NCBI GenBank assembly: GCA_034420775.1
Contig: DAOUKZ010000098.1
Location: 1-30,927 of the forward strand
Length of the DNA stretch: 30,927 nt
Direction: 5' to 3'
DNA from: DAOUKH01 sp034420775
GTDB taxonomy: Bacteria; Chloroflexota; Dehalococcoidia; SHYB01
Positions 1-8,674 of the stretch are shown one piece after another. The position numbers and the translations under genes were made by a program. The notes under the pieces are model-generated. The model saw only the letters and a program-made list of their open reading frames with translations. It did not search any database and had not been told where the DNA came from. How positions within the stretch are numbered: the stretch's first letter is position 1; every line of letters begins with the position of its first letter.

Positions 1-1346
1 AAGACCAGCTCATGGGCGGCCTGCAGGACTTCGACAGCGTCACGCTCATGCAATCGGTAGCCAACTTCTCCGAGCGCTGCGCCCTTACCAACCGGATCCC
101 CGACTACGTGGCCACCGCGTTTCGGTGGGCGACGACGGGGCGCATGGGGCCGAGCTACATCGAGTTTCCCAATGACGTGCTCAACGCCAGGGTGGACGAG
201 GACAAGGTGCACTTCCCCGTCAACTACCGCACCGGGGCCCGTGCCCCGGGCGACCCAGAGTTGATCAACGAGGCGGCCAGGCTCCTGAAGGACGCCAAGC
301 GCCCCGTCGTGATGGCGGGAAGCGATGTCTGGTGGACCGACGGCGCCGACACGCTCCGCGAGTTCATCGAGACGATCAAGGCGCCCGTCTTCCTCAACGG
401 CATGGGGCGCGGCTCGATCTCACCCGACCATTCCCATTTCGGCGCGCAGTCGCGCCGCTTCGCCCTCACCCAGGCCGATGTCATCCTCCTGATCGGCGTG
501 CCCATCGACTTCCGCATGAGCTTCGGGCGCAACAGCCTAATCCCCGACGAGACCAAGCTGATTCACATCATGTCCGACCCCCGCGAGGTCGGCCGCAACC
601 GCGGGAATGACGTCGGGCTCGTCGGCAACGCCCGGCTCATCATGGAGCAGATACTCGACGCCCTGCCCGGCGTGGGCTTCGAGACGACGGGCGACTGGGT
701 CGACAAGGTCCACGAGGAAGAGATGGGCTTCCGCACCCACGACCTCGAGTTGATGGAGACCGACCAGAACCCCATTCACCCCATGCGGCTCGTTGGAGAG
801 ATCCGCAAATTCCTCGACCGTGACGCCACCGTCGTCGGCGACGGCGGCGATATCGTCACCTTCGGCGCCCGTGCCATCCCCATCCATGAGCCCGGACACT
901 GGCTCGACCCTGGACAGTTCGGCTGCCTCGGGGTGGGCACCGGCTTCGCCATGGCGGCGCAGCTCGCCCGTCCCGGCAAGCAGGTCCTCCTCCTGAACGG
1001 CGATGGCGGCTTCGGCCTCAACGGCATGGACATGGAGACCATGGTGCGCTTCAAGCTGCCCGTCGTCTCCGTCGTCGCCAACAACGGCGGCTGGGCGCAG
1101 ACGATCCACGGCGTGAAGCGCGCCTACGGCCGGGCGCTTGGCTGCGACCTCTCGCAGGACACCCGGTATGACCAGATCGTCGAGGCGATGGGCGGACACG
1201 GCGAGCGTGTGGAAAGGCCCGAGGACATCCGTCCCGCCCTCGAACGCGCCTTCGCCTCCGGCCTCCCCGCCTGCGTCGACGTCGTCACCGACCCCGAGGT
1301 CAGCTACGGCGCCATGCCCGGCAGGTCGCAGCGCCGAATCTCCTAG
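1..1346 (+). CDS. Thiamine-diphosphate-dependent enzyme, acetolactate synthase/oxalyl-CoA decarboxylase-like (5' truncated)
   Basis: The reading frame is open from the window edge (first complete codon at base 3), so the N-terminal substrate/ThDP PYR domain is mostly missing. What remains is the end of the PYR domain (GPSYIEFPNDVL), the central Rossmann-like domain (about 240-700) and the C-terminal ThDP-binding domain. The ThDP/Mg signature is visible as GDGGFGLNGMD starting near 999 and the closing NN near 1078. The family condenses or decarboxylates 2-oxo acids or oxalyl-CoA; the exact substrate cannot be read from the sequence, and no regulatory (ilvN) subunit gene follows. It ends 8 bp before an alpha/beta hydrolase gene on the same strand, suggesting co-transcription and perhaps a shared catabolic route. 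The frame ends TAG at 1344-1346. Family is confident; reaction is not. Confidence 0.88.
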   Translation, partial: DQLMGGLQDFDSVTLMQSVANFSERCALTNRIPDYVATAFRWATTGRMGPSYIEFPNDVLNARVDEDKVHFPVNYRTGARAPGDPELINEAARLLKDAKRPVVMAGSDVWWTDGADTLREFIETIKAPVFLNGMGRGSISPDHSHFGAQSRRFALTQADVILLIGVPIDFRMSFGRNSLIPDETKLIHIMSDPREVGRNRGNDVGLVGNARLIMEQILDALPGVGFETTGDWVDKVHEEEMGFRTHDLELMETDQNPIHPMRLVGEIRKFLDRDATVVGDGGDIVTFGARAIPIHEPGHWLDPGQFGCLGVGTGFAMAAQLARPGKQVLLLNGDGGFGLNGMDMETMVRFKLPVVSVVANNGGWAQTIHGVKRAYGRALGCDLSQDTRYDQIVEAMGGHGERVERPEDIRPALERAFASGLPACVDVVTDPEVSYGAMPGRSQRRIS

Positions 1347-1354
1347 CCGCCGCG

Positions 1355-2179
1355 ATGCCGCACGTCGAAGTCAACGGCTTCAAGCTGTACTACGAGTCGC
1401 TCGGCTCGGGGCATCCCGTCGTCTTCGTCCACGGCCACACGCTCGACGGACGGATCTTCGACGACGTTCTCCCCGAGGTCGCGAAGTACTACCGCGCCTT
1501 CCGGATCGACCTGCGCGGGCACGGGCGATCGGAGGCCCCCGACGACGAGTACTCGTGGAAGGCCTTCGGCCGCGACCTCACCGCCTTTATGGACGTGATG
1601 GACCTCGCCAAGCCCTCGTTCGTCGGGCACTCCGTCGGCACGACCGTCGTCATGGAGCACCTCTTCAACAACCCCGGCCGCGCTACGACGGTCGTCTTCA
1701 TGGCCGCCGGCGTCTCCGGCGACCCCATTTCGGCCAACCTCCAGAAGTACATGGACGAACAGGCCGAACGCTTCCGCAGGGTCGGCAAGACCGACGAGTG
1801 GGTCGAGGGCCGGGTGCGGAACATGGTGTGGGAAGGAACCCCGGACTACGCCGTGAAGGAGGGCAAGGTCCGCGCCATGGTCGACGCGTGGTCGGGCAAG
1901 AGCTGGCACATCCTCACCGGCTCGACCCGGGACGACCGCCCCACGCAGAAAGAGCAGATCGAGTCCGGCGCGATTCAGGTGCCCGCGCTCGTCGCCGTGG
2001 GCGAGCACGACGGCGGGGCCTTTCAGAAGGCCGCGAAGTACCTGGCGGCGAACCTTCCCGTCGTCCGCAGCGAGGTCATCCCCGAGGCGGGGCACCTCGC
2101 CCCCCTGGAAAACCCCAAGGCCGTCAACGACCTCATCATCGACTTCCTTAACGGGGCCGTCGGGAAGGCCTTGGGCTAG
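1355..2179 (+). CDS. Alpha/beta hydrolase
   Basis: A 274-residue alpha/beta-hydrolase-fold protein, normal length for the family. The oxyanion region VFVHGH lies near residue 25. The nucleophile elbow GHSVG places Ser93, the acid is Asp219 (GEHDGG) and the catalytic His is His247 (AGHLAP), so a complete Ser-Asp-His triad is present. Members hydrolyse esters, lactones or C-C bonds of ring-cleavage products; the sequence resembles the 3-oxoadipate enol-lactonase/haloperoxidase-like group, but the substrate is unknown. No signal peptide is visible, so it is probably cytoplasmic. It sits 8 bp after the ThDP enzyme gene and is probably translated from the same mRNA. Its stop codon lies inside a perfect hairpin shared with the convergent neighbour. 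Confidence 0.9.
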   Translation: MPHVEVNGFKLYYESLGSGHPVVFVHGHTLDGRIFDDVLPEVAKYYRAFRIDLRGHGRSEAPDDEYSWKAFGRDLTAFMDVMDLAKPSFVGHSVGTTVVMEHLFNNPGRATTVVFMAAGVSGDPISANLQKYMDEQAERFRRVGKTDEWVEGRVRNMVWEGTPDYAVKEGKVRAMVDAWSGKSWHILTGSTRDDRPTQKEQIESGAIQVPALVAVGEHDGGAFQKAAKYLAANLPVVRSEVIPEAGHLAPLENPKAVNDLIIDFLNGAVGKALG

Positions 2180-2194
2180 CGCCCTCGGCGCTAG
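2176..2194. terminator. Hairpin between convergent genes, spanning both stop codons
   Basis: CTAGCGCC, a 3-nt loop CTC, then GGCGCTAG: a perfect 8-bp inverted repeat. It contains the TAG of the upstream plus-strand hydrolase (2177-2179) and the stop of the minus-strand oxidoreductase (2191-2193). There is no U-tract on either side, so a classical intrinsic terminator is not shown. It is the only plausible stop signal in the 11-bp gap and would work in both directions. Confidence 0.45.
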
Positions 2195-3063
2195 AGCTTG
2201 GCGGCGAGGGGCAGGAGCTTCGCCGCCACGTCCCGCAGCTGATCGATGCAGTCCTGCTCGTTCTCGGCGAAGCCGGGGCCGGCGACGACACGGTCCGCCC
2301 CCGCTTCCAGGTAAGCGGTCACGATGTCGGGCTCCGGCGGCTTCCCGAAGATCGAGATCGGCAGCCCCGCCGGGTCGCGCCCCGCTTCGCGCGCCAGCGC
2401 ATGCAGCGTCTCTCGCCGCTCCGGCAGCTCTTCGGGCGTCACCTTTTCCGGCGACCAGCCGTCGCCGTAGGCGATGACCCGTTCGAGCACCTTTTTCGCT
2501 ACGCCGCCGAGGTAGATCGTCGGGTGCGGGCGCCGCGCCGGCCGCGGTATTGAGCGCGCCTCGGGGAACTGCCAGAAGCGCCCGTCGTGGGCCACCGCTT
2601 CTCCGGTCCAGAGTGCCTTCATCACCCGCAGCGCCTCCAGCGTCCGCCCCCAACGCCGGCTGAAGTCGACGCCCATGATCTCCGCTTCCTCTTCGAGCCA
2701 GCCCGCGCCGACGCCGAGGACGAGCCGCCCTTCGGTGTGCCGGTCGATCGTGGCCAGCATCTTCGCCAGGCGCACCGGATGGTGCTCGGGGACGAGCAAG
2801 ACGCCGGTACCCACCAGAATCGAGCTCGTCACCGCGCCGGCCCGCGACATCATGATCAGCGGGTCCTGGAAGCCGGGGACTTGGCCGTCGGTGAAGAACG
2901 CGGATTTGCTCTTGGTCACCGTCGCCGGGGCCACGACGTGTTCGGCGAACCAGATCGAGTCGAAGCCAAGCCGCTCCGCCTCCTTGGCTATCGGCGCCGG
3001 ATCGAGCATGCGGTCGGGGTCGTGAGGCAGAGGGAGGGGAAAGGAGACGCCGATCTTCTTCAT
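2191..3063 (-). CDS. LLM-class F420/flavin-dependent oxidoreductase
   Basis: A 290-residue luciferase-like TIM-barrel protein. The N-terminus (KIGVSFPLP), FDSIWFAEHVV near residue 35, ILVGTGVLLVPEHHPVRLAK near 85 and GRLVLGVGAGWLEEE near 115 are typical of the TIGR03619-type F420-dependent subgroup. The family transfers hydride from F420H2 or uses FMNH2/O2 for monooxygenation; substrates are generally unassigned, and cofactor choice is inferred by resemblance only. The ATG at 3063 has a clear GGAGG ribosome-binding site 7 bases upstream on the minus strand, which fixes the start. It is convergent with the hydrolase and divergent from the radical SAM gene. The C-terminus carries a GADRVV-type cofactor-binding stretch. 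No membrane segments are seen. Confidence 0.9.
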   Translation of the reverse strand: MKKIGVSFPLPLPHDPDRMLDPAPIAKEAERLGFDSIWFAEHVVAPATVTKSKSAFFTDGQVPGFQDPLIMMSRAGAVTSSILVGTGVLLVPEHHPVRLAKMLATIDRHTEGRLVLGVGAGWLEEEAEIMGVDFSRRWGRTLEALRVMKALWTGEAVAHDGRFWQFPEARSIPRPARRPHPTIYLGGVAKKVLERVIAYGDGWSPEKVTPEELPERRETLHALAREAGRDPAGLPISIFGKPPEPDIVTAYLEAGADRVVAGPGFAENEQDCIDQLRDVAAKLLPLAAKL

Positions 3064-3170
3064 GGGGAAACCTCCGGGGCGCGGAGCGCGCGGGGAGTCT
3101 AGGCATGCCCTCGAATGGCTGTCAAACGTCCCGCGTGGGTGGGCCGTGCTACGTTCAACAGGAGTAGCGT

Positions 3171-3200
3171 TTGCCCTTTGAATACGGGAATCGCTATACT
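3171..3200 (+). promoter_or_regulatory. Sigma70-like promoter for the radical SAM gene
   Basis: TTGCCC (3171-3176), an 18-nt spacer and TATACT (3195-3200) form a good housekeeping-type promoter. Transcription would start near 3207, leaving a leader of about 130 nt before the ATG at 3339. The leader contains a perfect 12-bp GC palindrome at 3263-3274 (GGGCGCGCGCCC), which could be a hairpin or binding site. Confidence 0.5.
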
Positions 3201-3338
3201 AGACGTAAGGTGGGTTCACGCCACATTGCTGGTGAGGACGCCGGACCCCCGCCGCAAGACTAGGGCGCGCGCCCCTTTGCTAGAGGACAGGCCGCTCAGC
3301 GCCCCTGCGGTGTTGATAATTGATGGTGGAGGAGACGT

Positions 3339-4778
3339 ATGACCCAAGCCGCCGCATCCCCGCAAAACGAACCCCAGACCTACGCGCCGCACGACTGGAA
3401 GCTGGACGACTACGCCTCCGAGAAGTATCGGGCGATCAACATCCACAACTTCGAGCAGTTGCCCCAGATTCAGGCGATGCCGGAGGAGGTCCGGCGCGCC
3501 GCAACCGTCGTCGGCCACGTGCTGCCGTTCAAATCGAACCAGTATGTCGTCGACCATCTCATCGATTGGAACGCCGCCCCCGACGACGGCATGTTCCGGC
3601 TCACCTTCCCCCAGCGGGACATGCTCAGCCCCGAGCACTATGACCGCATGGCCGACGCGCTCGACCAGGGGCTGCCGCCGGACAAGATCCGGGCGGTGGC
3701 CGACGAGATCCGCATGACGTTGAACCCACACCCGGCCGGCCAGAAGGAACACAACATGCCCGCGCTTGAGGGCATGACGCTGGAAGGGATGCAGCACAAG
3801 TACCGCGAGACCGTGCTCTTCTTCCCCAGCCAAGGGCAGACCTGCCACGCCTACTGCACCTTCTGCTTCCGCTGGCCCCAGTTCGTGGGTATGAAGGGCG
3901 AAAAGTTCGCCATGCGCGAGGCCGACCGCTTGGCCGCCTACACCGCCGCTCACCCCGAGATCAGCGATGTCCTCTTCACCGGCGGCGACCCGCTGATCAT
4001 GAAGACCAAGAACTTGCGGCAGTATGTTGAGCCGCTGCTGGAGCCGGGCGTGGGGCACAATCTCCGCACCATCCGCATCGGCTCGAAGGCGATTGCCTAC
4101 TGGCCCCACCGCTTCCTCTACGACAACGACGCCGACGACCTGCTGCGCCTCTTCGAGGAGGTCACCGGCGCGGGCCTGCAGCTCGCCCTGATGGCCCACT
4201 TCAACCATCCCGCCGAGCTGCGCACGGACGCGGCGCTAGAAGCGGTGCGGCGGATTCGCGACACCGGTGCGCAGATCCGCACCCAGACGCCGCTCCTCAA
4301 GCACATCAACGCCGACCCCAAGACGCTCACCGATATGTGGGTCGAGCAGACGCAGGTCGGCTGCGTCCCCTACTACCTCTTCGTCGCCCGCGACACGGGA
4401 GCGAAGCGCTACTTCGAGATCCCCTTGGTGGACTGTTGGGAGACCTTCCGGCAGGCCTACAAGCACGTCAGCGGCCTCGCCCGCACCGTCCGTGGCCCGA
4501 GCATGTCGGCCACCCCGGGCAAGGTGCAGGTGCTCGGCGTCGTCGAGCACGCCGGCGAGCGCATGATCGCGCTGAACTTCCTCCAGGGCCGCGACCCCGA
4601 CTGGGTGGGGCGTCCCTTCTTCGCCAAGTACGACGACAAGGCGTCGTGGCTCGACGAGCTCGAGCCCATCGACGGCGGCGAATTCTTCTACGAGGCGCGG
4701 ATGCGTGAGTTGCTCGCCGAAGAGGGCAGCCCGTGGGCGCGCCCAGAGACGCGCATTCTCTTGGAGAGCGCCGCCTAG
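3339..4778 (+). CDS. KamA-family radical SAM protein (lysine 2,3-aminomutase-like)
   Basis: 479 residues. The radical SAM [4Fe-4S] motif is CHAYCTFC, with Cys169, Cys173 and Cys176 in the CX3CX2C spacing. DVLFTGGDPL follows as the SAM-binding GGE/GGD-type motif. The order and body match lysine 2,3-aminomutase, a PLP enzyme that moves an amino group from C2 to C3. Near the C-terminus, TPGK (Lys395) aligns with the PLP-lysine loop PGGGGK of true aminomutases but is shortened. One substrate-binding Asp equivalent is kept (Asp352 in ARDTG), while the other, just before the PLP loop, is Ser (388 or 390). The C-terminal zinc-binding Cys cluster of clostridial KamA is absent. A GGAGGAG ribosome-binding site precedes the ATG. 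The gene is monocistronic. Family is sure; lysine as substrate is doubtful. Confidence 0.85.
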   Translation: MTQAAASPQNEPQTYAPHDWKLDDYASEKYRAINIHNFEQLPQIQAMPEEVRRAATVVGHVLPFKSNQYVVDHLIDWNAAPDDGMFRLTFPQRDMLSPEHYDRMADALDQGLPPDKIRAVADEIRMTLNPHPAGQKEHNMPALEGMTLEGMQHKYRETVLFFPSQGQTCHAYCTFCFRWPQFVGMKGEKFAMREADRLAAYTAAHPEISDVLFTGGDPLIMKTKNLRQYVEPLLEPGVGHNLRTIRIGSKAIAYWPHRFLYDNDADDLLRLFEEVTGAGLQLALMAHFNHPAELRTDAALEAVRRIRDTGAQIRTQTPLLKHINADPKTLTDMWVEQTQVGCVPYYLFVARDTGAKRYFEIPLVDCWETFRQAYKHVSGLARTVRGPSMSATPGKVQVLGVVEHAGERMIALNFLQGRDPDWVGRPFFAKYDDKASWLDELEPIDGGEFFYEARMRELLAEEGSPWARPETRILLESAA

Positions 4779-4805
4779 GCGCGTCGAGCAAGCGAAGTCA
4801 GCGCT

Positions 4806-4833
4806 GTGGGGCTACTTGCAGGCGTAGCCCCAC
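4806..4833. terminator. Hairpin at the convergent 3' ends of the radical SAM gene and the small nuclease-fold gene
   Basis: GTGGGGCTAC (4806-4815), an 8-nt loop and GTAGCCCCAC (4824-4833) form a perfect 10-bp stem. It begins 27 nt after the radical SAM stop and covers the last codons and stop of the opposite gene. There is no U-run, so termination is inferred from stem strength and position. Confidence 0.4.
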
Positions 4834-5084
4834 TTCCGCATCTGCTCGTTGACGTGCACGTCGCCGACGTAGACGTCGGCCGATGGTTTGCCGTCGACCT
4901 CGCCGCGCTTCTCGATCTGCACCTCTTTGCCCCGGACGAGCCGCGCGAGCCGCCGCACGCCAAGCTGGAAGCCGGGCTCGCCGCCGGCGGGCGCGCAGAC
5001 GTCGGCGAGGGTGACTTCGCCGCCCGGATCGCACAGCATGGTGCCGCCGTCCACGGCCCTTTGAACACGTACCGTCTCTGGCAT
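4812..5084 (-). CDS. Small staphylococcal-nuclease-fold (SNase-like) protein lacking catalytic residues
   Basis: 90 residues from the ATG at 5084, chosen because GGAGGA lies 8 bases upstream; longer in-frame starts have no ribosome-binding site. The layout follows the SNase OB-fold: VRVQRAVDGGT at the N-terminus (family VxRVxDGDT), VTLADVCAP (family RLxGIDxPE), a central helix and GDVHVNEQMRKWGYA at the C-terminus (family VNexLvxxGyA). The residues expected for catalysis are replaced: the second Asp of DGDT is Gly, the Arg and Asp of the RLxxxDxPE stretch are Thr and Cys, and the later catalytic Arg is Ser. This points to a binding or structural role, not nuclease activity. No signal peptide is seen. 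The family call rests on motif order read by eye, so it is moderate. A TATACT -10-like box lies upstream at 5140-5145. Confidence 0.6.
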   Translation of the reverse strand: MPETVRVQRAVDGGTMLCDPGGEVTLADVCAPAGGEPGFQLGVRRLARLVRGKEVQIEKRGEVDGKPSADVYVGDVHVNEQMRKWGYACK

Positions 5085-5238
5085 TCGAGTGGTCCTCCGA
5101 AGATGAAGCGCGCGCCGCGTGGCGTGCGAAAGCCCGCCGAGTATAGCACCGGGCAGGGCCCGAGCCCCTTGCGAAGAGGCGTTCGTGAAAAGATGCACAC
5201 AACCCCAAGAACGTGTAAACTCTTGGCGACCTTCTCGG

Positions 5239-5700
5239 ATGGGGGAAGCCTTGCCGCGGCTGAAGACGATTCTCCTCCTTGCGTCGGTGGTCCTCGCCGG
5301 CGCTTTCCTGTTCACCGCCTGTATCTACACCGAGTTCACCGAGGTCGACGTCGAGCTCGGCAAGGAATGGACCGACGGTGAAGTCGAGGGTTTCCTCTAC
5401 ACCAACTACATCTCCGTCCCCGAGGGCGAAGTCGTCTTCGCGGTGAAGAACGAGGGTACCTTCAAGCACGACTTCGTCGTGCTTGAGACCGACCTCGCAC
5501 CCGACAACCTGATCGTCGCGGGCGACCGGGTCGACTTGGGGGCCTCAGGGACGGAGCGCGGGCGGATCCAGCCCCGCTACCTGCTCCCCGGCGCCTCGAA
5601 CACCCACACGTTCAAACTCAAGCCCGGCGAGTACGTCCTGCTGAGCAACGAGCCCGGCGACTACCACGCCGGCATGTTCGCCGCCCTCTCGGTCGAGTAG
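5239..5700 (+). CDS. Cupredoxin-like lipoprotein
   Basis: 153 residues. An N-terminal signal peptide (Arg7, Lys9, then a hydrophobic run) ends in the lipobox FTAC, with Cys28 as the lipidated residue, so the protein should be anchored on the outer face of the membrane. The rest is a plastocyanin/azurin-like beta sandwich: EVVFAVKNEGTFKHDF in the middle and PGEYVLLSNEPGDYHAGM at the end. His77 matches the first copper ligand and Met146 the axial ligand. Where the family has Cys in CxxPGH, this protein has Ser136, and the following PGH is PGD (Asp141). A blue copper site is therefore unlikely, although His143 could contribute to another kind of metal site. An in-frame TTG at 5251 behind GGGGGAA is an alternative start. 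It is convergent with proS. Confidence 0.72.
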   Translation: MGEALPRLKTILLLASVVLAGAFLFTACIYTEFTEVDVELGKEWTDGEVEGFLYTNYISVPEGEVVFAVKNEGTFKHDFVVLETDLAPDNLIVAGDRVDLGASGTERGRIQPRYLLPGASNTHTFKLKPGEYVLLSNEPGDYHAGMFAALSVE

Positions 5701-5707
5701 ACGCCCG

Positions 5708-5724
5708 GCGCGGCCTGTCCGCGC
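5708..5724. terminator. Short GC hairpin between convergent genes
   Basis: GCGCGG, loop CCTGT, CCGCGC: a 6-bp stem in the 31-bp gap between the cupredoxin lipoprotein and proS. There is no T-tract, so this is a weak candidate for a bidirectional terminator. Confidence 0.3.
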
Positions 5725-5731
5725 AACGCCC

Positions 5732-7429
5732 CTAGAGCAGCGCCGCCTTGACGCGCGCGATAACCTCGCCGCGCGGCGCCAGCTCCGGCTCCCCGCCGCT
5801 GCGCCACTTCAGCTCGACGGCGTCTTGCTTTAGGTTGCGCGGGCTCACCGTCAGCCGCACCGGCATCCCAAGGAGGTCGGCGTCGTTGAACTTCACGCCG
5901 GGGCTCTCGTCCCGGTCGTCGTACAGCGTTTCGATGCCAGCGGCGACCAGCTCGTCGTAGAGCCGCTCGGCCTCTTCGGTCACCTCCGGCGACCGGTCGG
6001 CGCCGAGCACGACCAGCGACGCGTGGTAGGGAGCGATAGGCGTCGGCCAGACGATTCCCAGCTCGTCGTGGTTCTGCTCGACCGCCGCGGCCATGAGGCG
6101 GCCCACGCCGATGCCGTAGCAGCCCATGAAGGCTGGCTTGCGCTCGCCCGCTGCGTCGAGGAACTCCGCCCCGATCGACTCGCTGAACACCGTCCCCAGC
6201 TTGAAGACGTGCCCCACCTCGATGCCCCGCGACGCCTGGAGCGACACGTCGCACGAAGGACAACCCTGCCCCGACGCCGCGAGCGCGACGTCGGCCACCA
6301 CGTCGGCCTTGAAGTCGCGGGGGTAGTTCGCGTTGCGGTAGTGGAGGTCGGGCGCGTTGGCCCCGGTGACAAAGTTCGCCCCGTCGGTGATCGACTCATC
6401 GGCCACGATCGGGAGCCCCTCAAGGCCGATGGGCGACGCCGAGCCGGCCACCAGACCCGCCTCCGCGACCTCTTCGTCCGTTGCGAGGCGCACGTCCGTC
6501 GCCTTCAGCAGGTTCTTGAGCTTCACCTCGTTCACGTCGAGGTCGCCGCGGATGCAGACGAACGTCACCGCCCCGTCGACGGTGTAGAAGACGGCCTTCA
6601 GCGTCTTCTGCGCGGGGATGTCCAGGAAGACCGCGATCTCCTCGATGGTCTTCATCCCCGGTGTGTCGATCGGTTCCAGAGGCAGCGGCTCCTCGGCGTC
6701 GCCCGGCACGCGTCTGCCGGTTGCGCGCTCCTGGTTCGCCGCGTAGTCGCAGCCCGCGCAATGCAGGATGGTGTCTTCGCCGTGCTCGGCGAGCAGGATG
6801 AACTCGTGCGAGTGCTTGCCGCCGATCGCCCCGCTGTCCGCCTCGACCGCCATCGACGGAAGCCCGCAGCGCGTGAAGATGTTCCGGTAGGCCTCGACGA
6901 GCCGCCGGTAGGTCACGTCCAGCTCCTCCTCGCCGGCGTCGAAGCTGTACATGTCCTTCATGTCGAACTCGCGGACCCGGAGCAGCCCCCCGCGCGGCCG
7001 GGGCTCGTCGCGGAACTTCGTCTGGATCTGGTACAGCCGCAACGGCAGGTCGCGGTACGAGTTCATGTTGTGCCGCGCGAGGGTGGTGATGACCTCCTCG
7101 TGCGTCGGGGCGAGCACCAGCTCACGCCCGCGTCGGTCTTGTGTCTGGAAAAGCGTCTCGCCGAACCCGGCGCGCCGCCCGCTCGCCTCCCACATCTCGG
7201 CGGGCTGCAGCACCGGCATATGCAGCTCCTGCCCTCCGGCGGCGTCCATCTCCTCCCGGATGATCTGCTCGATCTTGCGGATCGCCCGCCACCCCAGCGG
7301 CATCACCGAGTAGACCCCCGACGTCAGCGGCGCGATCATCCCCGCCTTCAGCAACAGGCGGTGACTTTCGGACTCGGCGTCGGCGGGGTCTTCGCGGTGC
7401 GTCTTGCCGAACAGTTGGGAGAGGCGCAT
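5732..7429 (-). CDS. proS: Prolyl-tRNA synthetase
   Basis: 565 residues, the usual length of bacterial-type ProRS, which charges tRNA-Pro in the cytoplasm. Class II motifs are visible: TSGVYSVMPLGWRAIRKIEQ near residue 35 (motif 1 region), FRDEPRPRGGLLRVREFDMKDMYSFD near 140-165 (motif 2) and MGCYGIGVGRLMAAAVEQ near 435 (motif 3). Between motifs 2 and 3 lies the YbaK-like editing insertion (about 240-380, with KTLKAVFY and FVCIRGDLDVNEVKLKNLL) that removes mischarged alanine. Cys pairs (CAGC, CPSC) flank the insertion. The anticodon-binding domain ends the protein (DRDESPGVKFNDADLLGMPVRLTVS). The start at 7429 gives the canonical MRLSQLFGKT N-terminus. It is last in a minus-strand run behind an acyl-CoA dehydrogenase gene with a 45-bp gap. 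Confidence 0.97.
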   Translation of the reverse strand: MRLSQLFGKTHREDPADAESESHRLLLKAGMIAPLTSGVYSVMPLGWRAIRKIEQIIREEMDAAGGQELHMPVLQPAEMWEASGRRAGFGETLFQTQDRRGRELVLAPTHEEVITTLARHNMNSYRDLPLRLYQIQTKFRDEPRPRGGLLRVREFDMKDMYSFDAGEEELDVTYRRLVEAYRNIFTRCGLPSMAVEADSGAIGGKHSHEFILLAEHGEDTILHCAGCDYAANQERATGRRVPGDAEEPLPLEPIDTPGMKTIEEIAVFLDIPAQKTLKAVFYTVDGAVTFVCIRGDLDVNEVKLKNLLKATDVRLATDEEVAEAGLVAGSASPIGLEGLPIVADESITDGANFVTGANAPDLHYRNANYPRDFKADVVADVALAASGQGCPSCDVSLQASRGIEVGHVFKLGTVFSESIGAEFLDAAGERKPAFMGCYGIGVGRLMAAAVEQNHDELGIVWPTPIAPYHASLVVLGADRSPEVTEEAERLYDELVAAGIETLYDDRDESPGVKFNDADLLGMPVRLTVSPRNLKQDAVELKWRSGGEPELAPRGEVIARVKAALL

Positions 7430-7474
7430 GAGTATTCCGTCGGAAAGAGGTTCGGCAACCAGTATACGGCAGCG

Positions 7475-8653
<1,179 letters not shown>

Positions 8654-8674
8654 CGCGCCAACTATACAGCGGCG

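Noticed and set aside
3263..3274. Palindrome GGGCGCGCGCCC as an operator.
   Set aside because: A short, alternating GC palindrome is easily produced by chance in this base composition; it is mentioned only as part of the leader.
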